Below are positions 27,284 through 37,067 of a stretch of DNA of 64,000 nt, in pieces. Positions within the stretch are counted from its first letter, which is position 1. Each line of letters starts with the position of its first letter. A model generated the notes under the pieces. The model was not told the origin of the DNA. It made no database searches and was given only the letters and a program-made list of their open reading frames with translations. The stretch spans positions 310,001-374,000 of the forward strand of contig NZ_JAJTSZ010000002.1 in the NCBI RefSeq assembly GCF_021440195.1, written 5' to 3'. A program made the translations under genes and the position numbers. Source of the stretch: Dyadobacter sp. CY356. Lineage in GTDB: Bacteria > Bacteroidota > Bacteroidia > Cytophagales > Spirosomataceae.

Positions 27284-28366
27284 TTAAAGTGTTTGCGCAA
27301 TTACGCTATTTTGCTGATATTTTTTTAAAGATTCTACCAAAACCTCATTTTCATATTCCGTGCCTACTGTTATGCGCAAACATCCTTCACATAAATGTAC
27401 TTTGGATCTGTCACGCACAATAACAGCTTCATTAATTAAATAATCCATCACCGCCTTTGCATCGTCAAAATGTACAAGCAGGAAATTAGCATCCGACGGA
27501 AATACTTTATTCACCAACGATAAATTTTCCAGCATCGTACGTAGTGAAGCTCTTTCTTTCAGAATTTCTTTCACCATCTCATCCTTCTTTTGAACCCCAT
27601 CCAAACCTTCAAGCAAAACACGCTGCGCGGGTAAACTGATATTATAAGGTGATTTGATTTTATTCAGAATTTTAATCAGGTCCGCAGAAGCAAAACACAT
27701 GCCAGCGCGGATACCGGCAAGCCCCCAGGCTTTCGAAAAGGTTTGCAGAACCACCAGATTCGGGAACTCATCCAGACGCGAAATCCATGAAACCGAATCC
27801 TTAAAATCTACATAAGCTTCATCCACCACAACCAAACCATTGAAATTATTCAGAAGTGTGACGATGGCTTCATCCTGCATGACATTCCCGGTTGGATTGT
27901 TTGGCGTACAAACCCAGATAATTTTTGTATCAGGCGTAATTGCTTTTAACACGGCGTCAACATCAATCTGATAATCAGCTGTCAAAGAAACTTTGTCAAT
28001 TTTAACATTATGGATAGAAGCACTTACCTCATACATTCCATAAGTTGGCGGCAAAATAATCACGTGATCTTTCTCAGGGGTACAGGTGGCCCTGATCAAT
28101 AGATCGATCGGCTCGTCACTACCGTTTCCAAGAAAAATTCTTTGTGTATCAATTTTCTTTATCGGACTTAATTTCGCTTTTATTTCAGCCTGATATGGAT
28201 CCGGATAGCGGTTATAATCTTCAACCGTAACTGAGCCGTAAGGATTTTCGTTAGCATCCAGAAAAATACCTGAATGCCCCGTATATTCATCACGAGCAGA
28301 AGAATAAGGAGCCAGAGTTAAAATATGTGGGCGGATGACCGAGTTCAGGTCGAATAAATTATTCAT
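27284..28366 (-). CDS. hisC: Histidinol-phosphate aminotransferase
   Basis: 360 residues, the normal size for HisC. A fold-type I PLP enzyme with FLGNGSDEPIDLLIRA near the start, the PLP-ring Asp/Tyr segment VVVDEAYVDF, and the Schiff-base lysine in QTFSKAWGLAGIRAG. It converts imidazole-acetol phosphate and glutamate to histidinol phosphate. It follows hisS, hisG and hisD on the same strand, but a toxin-antitoxin gene pair is inserted between hisD and hisC, so hisC may depend on read-through or its own promoter. Confidence 0.93.
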   Translation of the reverse strand: MNNLFDLNSVIRPHILTLAPYSSARDEYTGHSGIFLDANENPYGSVTVEDYNRYPDPYQAEIKAKLSPIKKIDTQRIFLGNGSDEPIDLLIRATCTPEKDHVIILPPTYGMYEVSASIHNVKIDKVSLTADYQIDVDAVLKAITPDTKIIWVCTPNNPTGNVMQDEAIVTLLNNFNGLVVVDEAYVDFKDSVSWISRLDEFPNLVVLQTFSKAWGLAGIRAGMCFASADLIKILNKIKSPYNISLPAQRVLLEGLDGVQKKDEMVKEILKERASLRTMLENLSLVNKVFPSDANFLLVHFDDAKAVMDYLINEAVIVRDRSKVHLCEGCLRITVGTEYENEVLVESLKKYQQNSVIAQTL

Positions 28367-28427
28367 TTGTACTGTTATTTTAGAGCATCAGTTCTGTACA
28401 TTATAACTTTCTCTGCTCCTGTTATTA

Positions 28428-28868
28428 TTAAAATAATCTTTTATCAAATTGAAAAGGCTCGGTGTTAATAACTTTTACCGCACCAAAGTCCTCATGCAGC
28501 GGATTGATCAAAAAGTTTCTTTCCGAAGGAACCACCACCGAAGGAATACTCATCAGTAATGTTTTATTTTCCTTCAACCAGGAATCACCTGTTTCTTTGC
28601 TCCATTGCAAATCTTCCTGCCAATCAATAATCGGATAAGGATTAAAAACAGGCGTATTGTCCGGGACATACAAAACTACTACCACAAAATCTTTTGGAGG
28701 ATTCGGCTGTTGCCAATGAACGATGATTTCAAGCATAGCCAGTGAGCGGCGGGAAGAAGTGTAAAGCATGGAATTCTGAGGCGTATTCCATCTCCCCCCG
28801 TGCCGGTAAGCGCCTATGCCTGTCAGATCATACTGATACTCCGACCTGGTGATTCTGAATAACTCCAT
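28428..28868 (-). CDS. RES-domain toxin
   Basis: 146 residues, a single RES domain. The conserved early Arg, Glu and Ser positions are visible in YRHGGRWNTPQNSMLY, TSSRRSLAMLEIIVH and later VVVPSERNFLINPLH. RES toxins act on NAD, by degradation or ADP-ribosyl transfer. The ATG directly follows the TAG of the antitoxin gene, with no intervening base, typical of a coupled Xre-RES pair. The pair lies between hisD and hisC. Confidence 0.9.
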   Translation of the reverse strand: MELFRITRSEYQYDLTGIGAYRHGGRWNTPQNSMLYTSSRRSLAMLEIIVHWQQPNPPKDFVVVVLYVPDNTPVFNPYPIIDWQEDLQWSKETGDSWLKENKTLLMSIPSVVVPSERNFLINPLHEDFGAVKVINTEPFQFDKRLF

Positions 28869-29309
28869 CTACGCAAAAATACCATGCTCAATACGACCCA
28901 GTTCCGTTTTAATAAGTTCGATACCTGCATGGGTACGCAGAAATTGCATCGGTTTTACATTGCCAAGAGCCAGGATCTTACTGTTCATCCAATCCAGAAA
29001 ATATTCTTTCCCAAGAACGCGGGTTCCTACTGAGAATAAATCAGCAAGAGCAATCAAATGATCTGAAACCACATTACTAAGCAAATCTTTATCCTCGTAA
29101 CGTTGCAGATTCCTTGGCGTAACGGGCAAGAGTGAAATTACATCTTTCAATTCAAGACCCGCAGAATCCGCAAGATGCTGAATAGCTATTTTGGGAATAC
29201 CGTTTTCTGCAAGATATGCAAGGTCAAAATCATTCTTTACAGAATGTTTCAGGACATTGTAACCTCCCAAAAGTTCATTAACCATAAATGCTGTCATCTT
29301 TTCAATCAT
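28869..29309 (-). CDS. Xre/MbcA/ParS-type antitoxin
   Basis: 146 residues. An N-terminal Xre-like helix-turn-helix region (~45-100, including ISLLPVTPRNLQRYE) and a C-terminal toxin-binding MbcA/ParS-like domain (DWMNSKILALGNVKPMQFLRTHAGIELIKTELGRIEHG). Family members neutralise RES toxins and repress their own operon. It precedes its toxin without a gap; the 71-base interval upstream to hisD could hold its promoter. Confidence 0.9.
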   Translation of the reverse strand: MIEKMTAFMVNELLGGYNVLKHSVKNDFDLAYLAENGIPKIAIQHLADSAGLELKDVISLLPVTPRNLQRYEDKDLLSNVVSDHLIALADLFSVGTRVLGKEYFLDWMNSKILALGNVKPMQFLRTHAGIELIKTELGRIEHGIFA

Positions 29310-29380
29310 TTAGAACGACCGGAAATTAGTCTTTCAAAAATACGACATTTTTCGCATTTATTAAAACTTACAAATAGTTT

Positions 29381-30649
29381 TTATGAAAGGGAATTTAAAC
29401 GAACGGTAACTGCGCGTTTATGCGCATCCAAAGACTCAGCATGAGCCATAACTTCCACAGTGGGACCAATGTTCCTAATTCCTGCCTCGGATATATGCTG
29501 AACTGTAATTTTCTTTACAAAACTATCGACCGAAACACCGCTGTATGCACGTGCATAACCATTTGTAGGTAAGGTATGGTTAGTACCAGAAGCATAATCA
29601 CCGCAAGATTCCGGTGTGAAATTTCCCAGGAAAATGGATCCGGCATTGAAAATCTTATCTGAAACTGATTCTGCATCCTGCACACTTAAAATTAAATGTT
29701 CCGCTGCATAATCATTTAACAAATCAATGGCTTCATAAGCTGAATTAACGAGAATCGCTTTGCTGTTGGCGATGGATTGCGCAGCCAGTTCCCGGCGGGG
29801 CAAAGCTTCAAGCTGTGTGGTCAATTCTTCATTAACTGCTGTCAAAAACTTTTCACTTGTCGAAACAAGCAGAACCTGACTGTCAGCACCATGTTCGGCC
29901 TGGGACAATAAATCGGCAGCTACAAAAGAAGGAACAGCAGAATCATCAGCATATACCGCAACTTCCGAAGGGCCGGCAGGCATATCAATCGCTATACCTT
30001 CCTTACTAATAAGCATTTTTGCCGTAGTAACATATTGATTTCCAGGTCCAAAAATCTTGTAAACCTTTGGAACACTTTCCGTTCCGTATGCCATAGCTGC
30101 AACAGCCTGAGCTCCGCCAATGCGGAATGCAGATGTCACACCTACAAGTTTTGCAGCAAATAAAATAGCCGGGTGGCTAGATGGCGTACAAAGAATAACT
30201 TCTTTACAACCAGCCAATTGCGCAGGAATTCCAAGCATCAAAACCGTACTGAACAAAGGAGCAGTGCCACCCGGAATATATATCCCGACTTTTTCAATTC
30301 CCACACTTTTACGCCAGCAAGTGACGCCAGGCATGGTTTCAATTTTTTCAACTGATTGTAACTGAGCCTTATGAAAAGTATATATATTTTGGTAAGCCTG
30401 ACGAATTGCAGCTTTTAATTCTTCATCCAGCTGTCCTTCCGCAGCATCAAATTCGTCATGTGAAAAAGCAAAATCTGTCAAATCCACACCGTCAAATTTC
30501 TTTGCCAGTTCACGCAAACCTTCATCTCCTTTTGTTTTTACCAAATCGAGAATGGGCAAAACTTTTCCTTCAATAGCCAAAGAATCCTGAACCGGCCGAG
30601 TCAAAAGTGCCGGCCATTCACTTCTTTCAGGATAAGAAATTATATTCAT
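29381..30649 (-). CDS. hisD: Histidinol dehydrogenase
   Basis: 422 residues, standard HisD size. Characteristic segments are IFGPGNQYVTTAKML, DMPAGPSEVAVYADDSA and LLSQAEHGADSQVLLV, the latter containing the zinc/catalytic Glu-His region. It oxidises histidinol to histidine in two NAD-dependent steps. It lies 55 bases downstream of hisG, then the toxin-antitoxin pair interrupts the cluster. Confidence 0.95.
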   Translation of the reverse strand: MNIISYPERSEWPALLTRPVQDSLAIEGKVLPILDLVKTKGDEGLRELAKKFDGVDLTDFAFSHDEFDAAEGQLDEELKAAIRQAYQNIYTFHKAQLQSVEKIETMPGVTCWRKSVGIEKVGIYIPGGTAPLFSTVLMLGIPAQLAGCKEVILCTPSSHPAILFAAKLVGVTSAFRIGGAQAVAAMAYGTESVPKVYKIFGPGNQYVTTAKMLISKEGIAIDMPAGPSEVAVYADDSAVPSFVAADLLSQAEHGADSQVLLVSTSEKFLTAVNEELTTQLEALPRRELAAQSIANSKAILVNSAYEAIDLLNDYAAEHLILSVQDAESVSDKIFNAGSIFLGNFTPESCGDYASGTNHTLPTNGYARAYSGVSVDSFVKKITVQHISEAGIRNIGPTVEVMAHAESLDAHKRAVTVRLNSLS

Positions 30650-30704
30650 AACTCATATTATTCATCGCCGAGCCGAAAGCCAATTGCTGACGGCCGAAAG
30701 CCAT

Positions 30705-31565
30705 TTAAAGAATCATTTTCTCAATTGGAATTACCAAAATCCCTTCCGCACCAGCCTGTCTGATTTTTTCGATATTTTCCCAGAAATCATTTTCATTAAT
30801 TACCGAATGAATGGAACACCAGCCCTCAGTTGCCAGTGGCATAACCGTTGGTGCTTTCATTCCGGGCAGATATTTTGTGATCTCATCTACCGCGCTCGTC
30901 GGGCAGTTCAACAATATGTATTTGTTATTTTTAGCAACCTGAACCGATTTGATACGGAACAATAACTGATCAAGCAAATCCTGCTGCCCTGCCGACAAAT
31001 GTTTGCTGGCGATCATGACAGCTTCCGATTTGAAAATGGTCTCAACCTCTTTCAAACCGTTGCTAAGCAAAGTGCTTCCGGAACTTACGATATCACAAAC
31101 CGCATCAGCAAGGCCGATACTCGGTGCAATTTCTACTGAACCGCTGATTTCATGAATTTGCGCGGTAATGTTATTTTCCGCAAGATATTTCCCCAAAAGT
31201 TTCGGGTAAGAAGTTGCAATACTTTTTCCTTCCAGATCCTGAACACCCGCATAATCATGTTCCCTCAAAACACCAATAGAAAGGCGGCATTTTGAAAAAC
31301 CAAGTTTGTGAACCGTGTTCACGTCGCGATCCGATTCAACCGAAACATTTTCACCTACGATACCCAGATGTGCTACCCCATCTTCCACATAACCAGGGAT
31401 ATCATCATCGCGTAAAAAAAGAATTTCAGCAGGAAAATTAGTCGCAGAAGTTTTCAGTTTTCCGGCACCGTTATCAAAACGGATACCGCACTCCTTGATC
31501 AATTTCAAAGAATCTTCACTTAATCTTCCTGATTTTTGTATTGCAATCCTTATAATATTATCCAT
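30705..31565 (-). CDS. hisG: ATP phosphoribosyltransferase, long form
   Basis: 286 residues, the long HisG that contains the C-terminal regulatory domain (~215-286, e.g. YILLNCPTSAVDEITKYLPGMKAPTVMPLA) responsible for histidine feedback inhibition. It starts with the usual IRIAIQKSGRLSEDSL and has the PRPP-binding region ADAVCDIVSSGSTLLSNGL. It catalyses the first step of histidine synthesis. Because it is the long form it needs no HisZ partner, so the upstream HisRS-like gene should be a true tRNA synthetase. Confidence 0.95.
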   Translation of the reverse strand: MDNIIRIAIQKSGRLSEDSLKLIKECGIRFDNGAGKLKTSATNFPAEILFLRDDDIPGYVEDGVAHLGIVGENVSVESDRDVNTVHKLGFSKCRLSIGVLREHDYAGVQDLEGKSIATSYPKLLGKYLAENNITAQIHEISGSVEIAPSIGLADAVCDIVSSGSTLLSNGLKEVETIFKSEAVMIASKHLSAGQQDLLDQLLFRIKSVQVAKNNKYILLNCPTSAVDEITKYLPGMKAPTVMPLATEGWCSIHSVINENDFWENIEKIRQAGAEGILVIPIEKMIL

Positions 31566-31636
31566 GTTTTTATTAAAATTGGGCTGGGGCGTTTGCGGCT
31601 GTCAGCTTAAAATTCTCTTTATTATTCTAAAATTTA

Positions 31637-32995
31637 TTAATTCACAGCTGCGATCAATTCCTCAATCGTTCCTTTTTGCTGTTCACCTGTTTTCATATTT
31701 TTTAATGTAAGCTGACCGGTATTCATTTCATCAGATCCGATCAGGATAACGAAAGGAATATTTTTACGGTCCGCATAGTCCAGTTGTTTTTTCAATTTGA
31801 CAGAATCAGGATACATTTCTGCATTTAATCCGGATTCCCTCAATTTTGGCAAAACAGATAATCCATATTTAAAGGCTTCTTTATCAAAATTGGAAATCAT
31901 CACTTTGGTACTGATCGTCTGATTTTCGGGAAAAAGATTTAATTCTTCCATTACATCATAAATCCGGTCAACACCAAAAGATATTCCCACACCTGAAATC
32001 CCCGGAACACCAAAAGTACCTGTCAGATTATCATATCTTCCACCACCGCAAATACTACCGATCTGGACATTATTTGCTTTAACTTCAAAAATAGCTCCGG
32101 TGTAATAAGACAAACCTCTGGCAAGGGTAACGTCAAATTGAATCTTAGGATTTTTCAACCCCAGCGATTCAACCATATCCCAGACCTGTTCCAGCTCTTC
32201 AATACCTTTCAATCCAATTTCAGAAGAAGCAAGCCATTTCCGCAGATCAGTAAAGGGATTTTCTCCACCTGTTATAGAAAAAACCGGATCAAGTAAATTG
32301 ATACTCTCTTCGGAGAAATTACGTTCACGCAACTCGTCAACAACTTTATCCTTCCCGATCTTATCCAGTTTATCAATCGCAACGCAAAGCGTTCCTTCCT
32401 GCCCATGCGCACCGATCATATCCGCAATTCCAGTCAGGATTTTTCTGTTATTGATCTTAACCGTAAAATCTTCAATACCTAATTGAGGCAGAATGTCGTG
32501 AAGCAGCAAAACAATTTCAGCTTCGCAAAGCAAAGATTCCGTCCCGACAACATCGGCATCACATTGATAAAATTCACGGTAACGACCTTTCTGCGGACGA
32601 TCTGCTCTCCAGACAGGCTGTATCTGATAACGTTTAAAAGGCATTACCAAAGTTCCACGATTCATAACCACATAACGTGCGAAAGGAACGGTAAGATCGT
32701 AACGAAGACCTTTTTCAGAAATCCTGGTGGTTAATGCTTTGTAGCCTGCGTTCAAATCTGATTCAGTCAATTTTTCACTGAAATTACCTGAATTCAAAAG
32801 TTTAAAAAGAAGCTGGTCTCCTTCGTCACCATATTTTCCCATCAAAACTGAGAGGTTTTCAAAGGCCGGCGTTTCCAAAGGCTGAAATCCGTAACGTTGA
32901 AAAGAGCGACGGATGGTATCAAATATAAAAGTGCGTTTCACCATTTGTTCGGGACCGAAGTCACGGGTGCCGCGGGCAAGGCTTGGTTTACTCAT
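31637..32995 (-). CDS. hisS: Histidine-tRNA ligase
   Basis: 452 residues. A class II synthetase: motif 2 YRQF-like region RPQKGRYREFYQCDADVVG, histidine-binding LARGLSYYTGAIFEV, motif 3 GVGISFGVDRI, and a C-terminal anticodon-binding domain (~350-445). It charges tRNA-His with histidine. Its position directly ahead of hisG and hisD (71-base gap) links supply and use of histidine in one cluster. HisZ was considered but the intact motifs and the long HisG argue against it. Confidence 0.93.
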   Translation of the reverse strand: MSKPSLARGTRDFGPEQMVKRTFIFDTIRRSFQRYGFQPLETPAFENLSVLMGKYGDEGDQLLFKLLNSGNFSEKLTESDLNAGYKALTTRISEKGLRYDLTVPFARYVVMNRGTLVMPFKRYQIQPVWRADRPQKGRYREFYQCDADVVGTESLLCEAEIVLLLHDILPQLGIEDFTVKINNRKILTGIADMIGAHGQEGTLCVAIDKLDKIGKDKVVDELRERNFSEESINLLDPVFSITGGENPFTDLRKWLASSEIGLKGIEELEQVWDMVESLGLKNPKIQFDVTLARGLSYYTGAIFEVKANNVQIGSICGGGRYDNLTGTFGVPGISGVGISFGVDRIYDVMEELNLFPENQTISTKVMISNFDKEAFKYGLSVLPKLRESGLNAEMYPDSVKLKKQLDYADRKNIPFVILIGSDEMNTGQLTLKNMKTGEQQKGTIEELIAAVN

Positions 32996-33229
32996 TTAAT
33001 TCTGGATTCTTCAAATAGTCAATGGCTGCTATAAAAGTTTAGTTCCCAAGAAGGCAAGTTTTGACGGACTGATTTCAAGTCCAGCCAAAAATCAGGTTAG
33101 ATCTAACAAATACCTCAGCATTTAAAAATGTAAAGTTAGAGAGGTTATGCAATTTTTATGACTATTTACTACTTTATTTACGTAATTATTACTAATTTTG
33201 CGGCTCTTTCACAAAACAATAATTTTAAA

Positions 33230-33382
33230 ATGGGAGTTACGGAATTAAAACGTAAGAGTCGTAGAAATAAAGCTGTGGCGAATAATCGTACAGCAACTAT
33301 CAAGAATCTTTTGCGTAAGCCAGAAGTAAGAAATGTCGATGTTGAGGCAATAAAAGCACAGTTTGACGCTAACAAGCAATAA
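33230..33382 (+). CDS. Small basic protein of unknown function
   Basis: 50 residues from ATG 33230 (MGVTELKRKSRRNKAVANNR). The frame is open further upstream, but an extended start would place the hydrophobic leader over a -7-like TAATTTTG (33193-33200), so the shorter form is preferred. The first half is rich in Lys/Arg, suggesting RNA or DNA binding; the second half (VRNVDVEAIKAQF) is helical. A weak hairpin with T-runs (from about 33417) overlaps the end of the convergent membrane-protein gene. Confidence 0.65.
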   Translation: MGVTELKRKSRRNKAVANNRTATIKNLLRKPEVRNVDVEAIKAQFDANKQ

Positions 33383-33423
33383 TCAAAGCGCCTCTCCGAT
33401 ACAAAGTTATCAACAAGTCCCTG

Positions 33424-33813
33424 TCAATCTGTTTTGGTAGGGCTTTTTGTTTTTTTATCGGATTTGCCTTTTCGGACTGGTTCTTTACGAAGTGATTTTG
33501 CATTAACTTTCCGCAAGAGCTGACGCATACTGCGACGGGTTTCACGACGAACATCCAGAAGAATACGAAAACGTAAAGCTTCGCCAAAGAATATAAGTCC
33601 GGTATTAATTAATGCGAGACTATACAACCCCAGCAAAACCCAAACCTGTGTAGGCTGGCCGACGCGGCGCTCATGGGCTGCTTCGCTAAGAACACACAGG
33701 CCAAAACTGAATAAAACAAGTCCAAGCGGAGCAAGTATAAGCCACTTGGTACGCGTAGACATTCTTTTAATCATCTGCCTTCCCGGCGGTTTTGGATTGA
33801 TATCTGGGATCAT
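33424..33813 (-). CDS. Small two-helix membrane protein of unknown function
   Basis: 129 residues. A short N-terminal region with prolines (PDINPKPPG), two predicted transmembrane helices (about 25-43 and 58-77), and a very basic C-terminal tail (RRETRRSMRQLL to the end, many Lys/Arg) that would lie in the cytoplasm. No family recognised. It is convergent with the small basic protein gene and divergent from the methyltransferase gene. Confidence 0.65.
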   Translation of the reverse strand: MIPDINPKPPGRQMIKRMSTRTKWLILAPLGLVLFSFGLCVLSEAAHERRVGQPTQVWVLLGLYSLALINTGLIFFGEALRFRILLDVRRETRRSMRQLLRKVNAKSLRKEPVRKGKSDKKTKSPTKTD

Positions 33814-33872
33814 TTTAAGTATTTGTTATCTCGAAAGAACATAAAATTATTAATTTTTAATCAATTGGTTTA

Positions 33873-34643
33873 ATGAAAGCCATCATAAGTTTAGTTTTAC
33901 GTTATATTCCCCGCCCATATCTGCAACTAATCGGCCATTGGGTAGCGCGTTTTTTAAGTATTTTTTACATAGGAAACAAGGTAGAATGCCCCGTTTGCAA
34001 TAGCCACTACCGCCAGTTCCTGCCTTATGGAAGAAACACTTCAAGCAGAGATAATGCACTGTGTCCCCATTGTTTATCTTTGGAAAGACATCGTTTGATG
34101 GGTTTATATTTAAAACGTAAAACCAACTTTTTCAGCGCCGATCTCAAAGTTTTACATGTGGCTCCGGAGTACTGTTTTATTGACCGTTTCGAGCACATGA
34201 AAAATCTTGATTATATCACAGCAGATATTGAGTCTCCGCTGGCAAAAGTGAAAATGGACATCCATGACATTCCTTTTCCTGATAATACGTTCGATGTTGC
34301 TTTTTGTAACCACGTCATGGAACATGTCGATGATTATATCAGAGCGATGAGCGAATTACACCGCGTTTTGAAACCGGGTGGCTGGGCGTTAATTCAGTCT
34401 CCACAGGATTTGAAATACGAAGTTACTTATGAAGATGCTACAATAACCGATCCGCGTGAACGTGAAATACATTTTCTTCAGAATGACCATTTACGGCTTT
34501 TTGGAAGAAATTATGGAAGAGAGCTGGAAAAAGGTGGATTTACTGTTAAAGAAGACCGGTTTGTAATGGACGAGTTAACACCTGCGGAGGTAAAACGTTA
34601 TTCCTTGCCAAGTCAGGAAATTGTTTATTTCTGTCAGAAATAA
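33873..34643 (+). CDS. SAM-dependent methyltransferase with N-terminal CxxC zinc-ribbon-like segment
   Basis: 256 residues. Residues ~38-70 hold two cysteine pairs (CPVC and CPHC, about 26 residues apart), likely a zinc ribbon. A class I methyltransferase follows: VLHVAPEYCF (motif I position, unusual, without the GxGxG), IPFPDNTFDVAFCNHVMEHVDD and ELHRVLKPGGWALIQ, which are Methyltransf_11 signatures. The substrate is unknown; the neighbouring glycosyltransferase hints at envelope glycans. It ends in a good terminator. Confidence 0.85.
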   Translation: MKAIISLVLRYIPRPYLQLIGHWVARFLSIFYIGNKVECPVCNSHYRQFLPYGRNTSSRDNALCPHCLSLERHRLMGLYLKRKTNFFSADLKVLHVAPEYCFIDRFEHMKNLDYITADIESPLAKVKMDIHDIPFPDNTFDVAFCNHVMEHVDDYIRAMSELHRVLKPGGWALIQSPQDLKYEVTYEDATITDPREREIHFLQNDHLRLFGRNYGRELEKGGFTVKEDRFVMDELTPAEVKRYSLPSQEIVYFCQK

Positions 34644-34649
34644 AATTAA

Positions 34650-34677
34650 AAAAAACGGCTCAAAAAGGCCGTTTTTT
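34650..34677 (+). terminator. Intrinsic terminator of the methyltransferase gene
   Basis: AAAAAACGGC (34650-34659) pairs with GCCGTTTTTT (34668-34677), loop of eight bases, six bases past the stop. The symmetric A/T tracts allow use in both directions. Confidence 0.9.
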
Positions 34678-34755
34678 GGTAAGAAGTACTATATTTTCAG
34701 CTTCTATCTTGTTGATATTAAAGCCAATGGTTAAATGCAAACTACTATTAGCCAA

Positions 34756-35766
34756 TTACGAAGGATATTCAATTGTCGCGCCGGTTTCCCGGTGCGATTT
34801 TTTTTCCCAGATACGTGTCCAGCCTTCCTGAATAAAACCGATTCCATATCCGAACAACTGGACAAAAGCCGCAATTATTCCTAAAAAAGCCACTTTTACA
34901 TTTTTTGTTGATCGTAAGGCGTCAAAAAACAAAGCAAATATGATCAACAATACGCCCGCTATTCCCAGATAAAAAAACGGTTTGAAAATCCAGAACCAAA
35001 ATGGAATGCTGATAACACCTACCGTGAAAAGGAAAGGGATGGTGTGAACCAGTTTTAATTCCTCCGGATAAAATCTCGCTATATTAATTCTGGCCCGTCC
35101 GAAAAATTTAAGCTGACGGAAAAATTGCGCAAATTCAGTCCTACGCTTATGATAAATAAAGGCCTCCGGAATTAATGCTGAACGAAACCCAAGCCTTAAA
35201 GCACCGATGCTGAATAAAATGTCCTCTCCCATCCTGCTCGTCTGAAAACCTCCCGTACGTTCGTAAACAACCCGTGAAAGTCCCATATTAAAACTTCGCG
35301 GATGGAAGGTACCGCCCATATTATTTTTTTTACCGCGAATTCCTCCGGTTGTTATGAAGGAAGTCATTGAGTAACTTATTGCTTTCTGGATTGGCGAAAA
35401 CGAAGGATGATCTGTGTCAGGACCACCATAGAGATCAACGTAATCTGAATTTAATTTTTGTTCTACAACCGACAAATAATCAGGTTCAATCAAGGCATCA
35501 GAATCCAGCAAAATAAAATAATCACCACTGGCTTTTTCGAAACCGGTATTTCTTGCAAATCCTTGTCCGCCGTTTTCCTTGTAATAATAATGGATATCAA
35601 GTTTTTGCTGAAATGAATGAACCACGATATCCGACTTCACCTTCGAACCGTCTTCGATAATGATTACTTCAAAGTTTTTATGAGTCTGGCTAACCAGACA
35701 AGTCAATAATTCCTGCAATTCATCAGGACGATTATATACAGGAATTATGACTGAATATTTACGCAT
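34756..35766 (-). CDS. Family 2 glycosyltransferase with C-terminal membrane helices
   Basis: 336 residues from ATG 35766, which lies two bases past the hemL stop; an in-frame TTG at 35775 is less likely. GT-A fold: YSVIIPVYNRPDELQELL, IIIEDGS, and FILLDSDALIEPDYL, the DxD-type metal motif. The region MGEDILFSIGALRLGFR carries the catalytic ED. Two or three hydrophobic helices near the C-terminus (~230-300) anchor it to the membrane. The acceptor is unknown. It is translationally linked to hemL, though a functional link is not obvious. Confidence 0.88.
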   Translation of the reverse strand: MRKYSVIIPVYNRPDELQELLTCLVSQTHKNFEVIIIEDGSKVKSDIVVHSFQQKLDIHYYYKENGGQGFARNTGFEKASGDYFILLDSDALIEPDYLSVVEQKLNSDYVDLYGGPDTDHPSFSPIQKAISYSMTSFITTGGIRGKKNNMGGTFHPRSFNMGLSRVVYERTGGFQTSRMGEDILFSIGALRLGFRSALIPEAFIYHKRRTEFAQFFRQLKFFGRARINIARFYPEELKLVHTIPFLFTVGVISIPFWFWIFKPFFYLGIAGVLLIIFALFFDALRSTKNVKVAFLGIIAAFVQLFGYGIGFIQEGWTRIWEKKSHRETGATIEYPS

Positions 35767-35767
35767 A

Positions 35768-37060
35768 TTACCCAATTACTTCTTTAAGCGATTCTTCATT
35801 TGCTTCGATTATTCTATCAATGTGGCTGTCTTCCAGCGCAGTAGATAAAAACATACTTTCAAATTGAGATGGCCCCATGTAAATACCGCGGTCAAGCATA
35901 GCATGAAAATATTTCCCAAACAACGGCAGATTTGAAGATTTGGCAGAAGGAAAATCCGTGACAGCCTGTTCTGTAAAAAACAAAGTATACATGGATCCGA
36001 TGCTGTTGATCGTGTAATTCAAGCCAAGCTTTTTCATGGAATTGGTAAAACCATTCACCAGTTTGTGACCTGATACTTCCAGCTTGTTATAAACTTCCGG
36101 ATGTTCGTTTAGATAGTTCAGCATCGTCAATCCAGCAGCCATAGCAATTGGATTTCCGGATAAGGTTCCTGCCTGATAAACCGGCCCCAACGGAGAAATC
36201 CAGTTCATGATTTCCGCTTTTCCACCATAAGCACCAACAGGCATACCGCCGCCAATAATTTTACCAAGCGTGGTCAAATCCGGTTTAATACCAAATCTCT
36301 CCTGAGCTCCGCCTTTCGAAAGACGAAAACCTGTCATCACTTCATCAAAAATAAATACGATCCCTTCTTCATCACAGATCTTGCGAAGCCCTTCCAGAAA
36401 ACCTTCTGCCGGCAAAACGCAGCCCATATTTCCTACAACCGGTTCCAGGATCAGCGCCGCTATGTGGCCTTTATTCGCATCAACAAGTTTTTGAACAGCA
36501 GCCAGGTCATTGTATGGAGCCGTTAAAGTGTCGTTTGCAACACCTTTTGTGACGCCGGGACTGTCAGGAGTACCAAAAGTGACAGCACCACTACCAGCCG
36601 CTATTAAAAAGCTATCGCCATGACCATGGTAACAACCTTCAAACTTGATAATTTTATCACGACCGGTAAAACCACGGGCTACCCTGATTGCAGACATTGT
36701 AGCTTCGGTACCTGAATTAACCATACGTACTTTTTCGATGGAAGGTACCATGTTCGTAATTAGTTCTGCAATTTCAACTTCTCTTCTAGTAGGCGCGCCA
36801 AAAGAAAAAGAATGCTGGATTGCATCAGAAACCGCTTTTTGAATTAATTCATGTCCATGACCTAAAATCATCGGCCCCCATGAATTGATTAATTCAATGT
36901 ATTCATTATCATCTTCATCATAAACATAAGGTCCTTTTGCCGATTTGATAAAAACCGGTGAACCACCAACTGCACGAAATGCACGAACAGGAGAATTTAC
37001 GCCACCGGGAATAAAATGCTGTGCCTTTTCAAATAAGGCCTGACTTGTTGAAATATTCAT
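35768..37060 (-). CDS. hemL: Glutamate-1-semialdehyde 2,1-aminomutase
   Basis: 430 residues, standard length. PLP class III aminotransferase fold with [13 protein letters not shown] at the start, [25 protein letters not shown] and the PLP-binding lysine in [17 protein letters not shown]. It converts glutamate-1-semialdehyde to 5-aminolevulinate in the C5 route of tetrapyrrole synthesis. Seven bases follow the upstream TPR/periplasmic-binding gene stop, and the glycosyltransferase gene follows directly. Confidence 0.96.
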   Translation of the reverse strand: MNISTSQALFEKAQHFIPGGVNSPVRAFRAVGGSPVFIKSAKGPYVYDEDDNEYIELINSWGPMILGHGHELIQKAVSDAIQHSFSFGAPTRREVEIAELITNMVPSIEKVRMVNSGTEATMSAIRVARGFTGRDKIIKFEGCYHGHGDSFLIAAGSGAVTFGTPDSPGVTKGVANDTLTAPYNDLAAVQKLVDANKGHIAALILEPVVGNMGCVLPAEGFLEGLRKICDEEGIVFIFDEVMTGFRLSKGGAQERFGIKPDLTTLGKIIGGGMPVGAYGGKAEIMNWISPLGPVYQAGTLSGNPIAMAAGLTMLNYLNEHPEVYNKLEVSGHKLVNGFTNSMKKLGLNYTINSIGSMYTLFFTEQAVTDFPSAKSSNLPLFGKYFHAMLDRGIYMGPSQFESMFLSTALEDSHIDRIIEANEESLKEVIG

Positions 37061-37067
37061 GATATAA

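Noticed and set aside
31637..32995. HisZ (regulatory paralogue) instead of HisS
   Set aside because: The histidine-binding and class II motifs are intact, a C-terminal anticodon-binding domain is present, and HisG is the long form that needs no HisZ.
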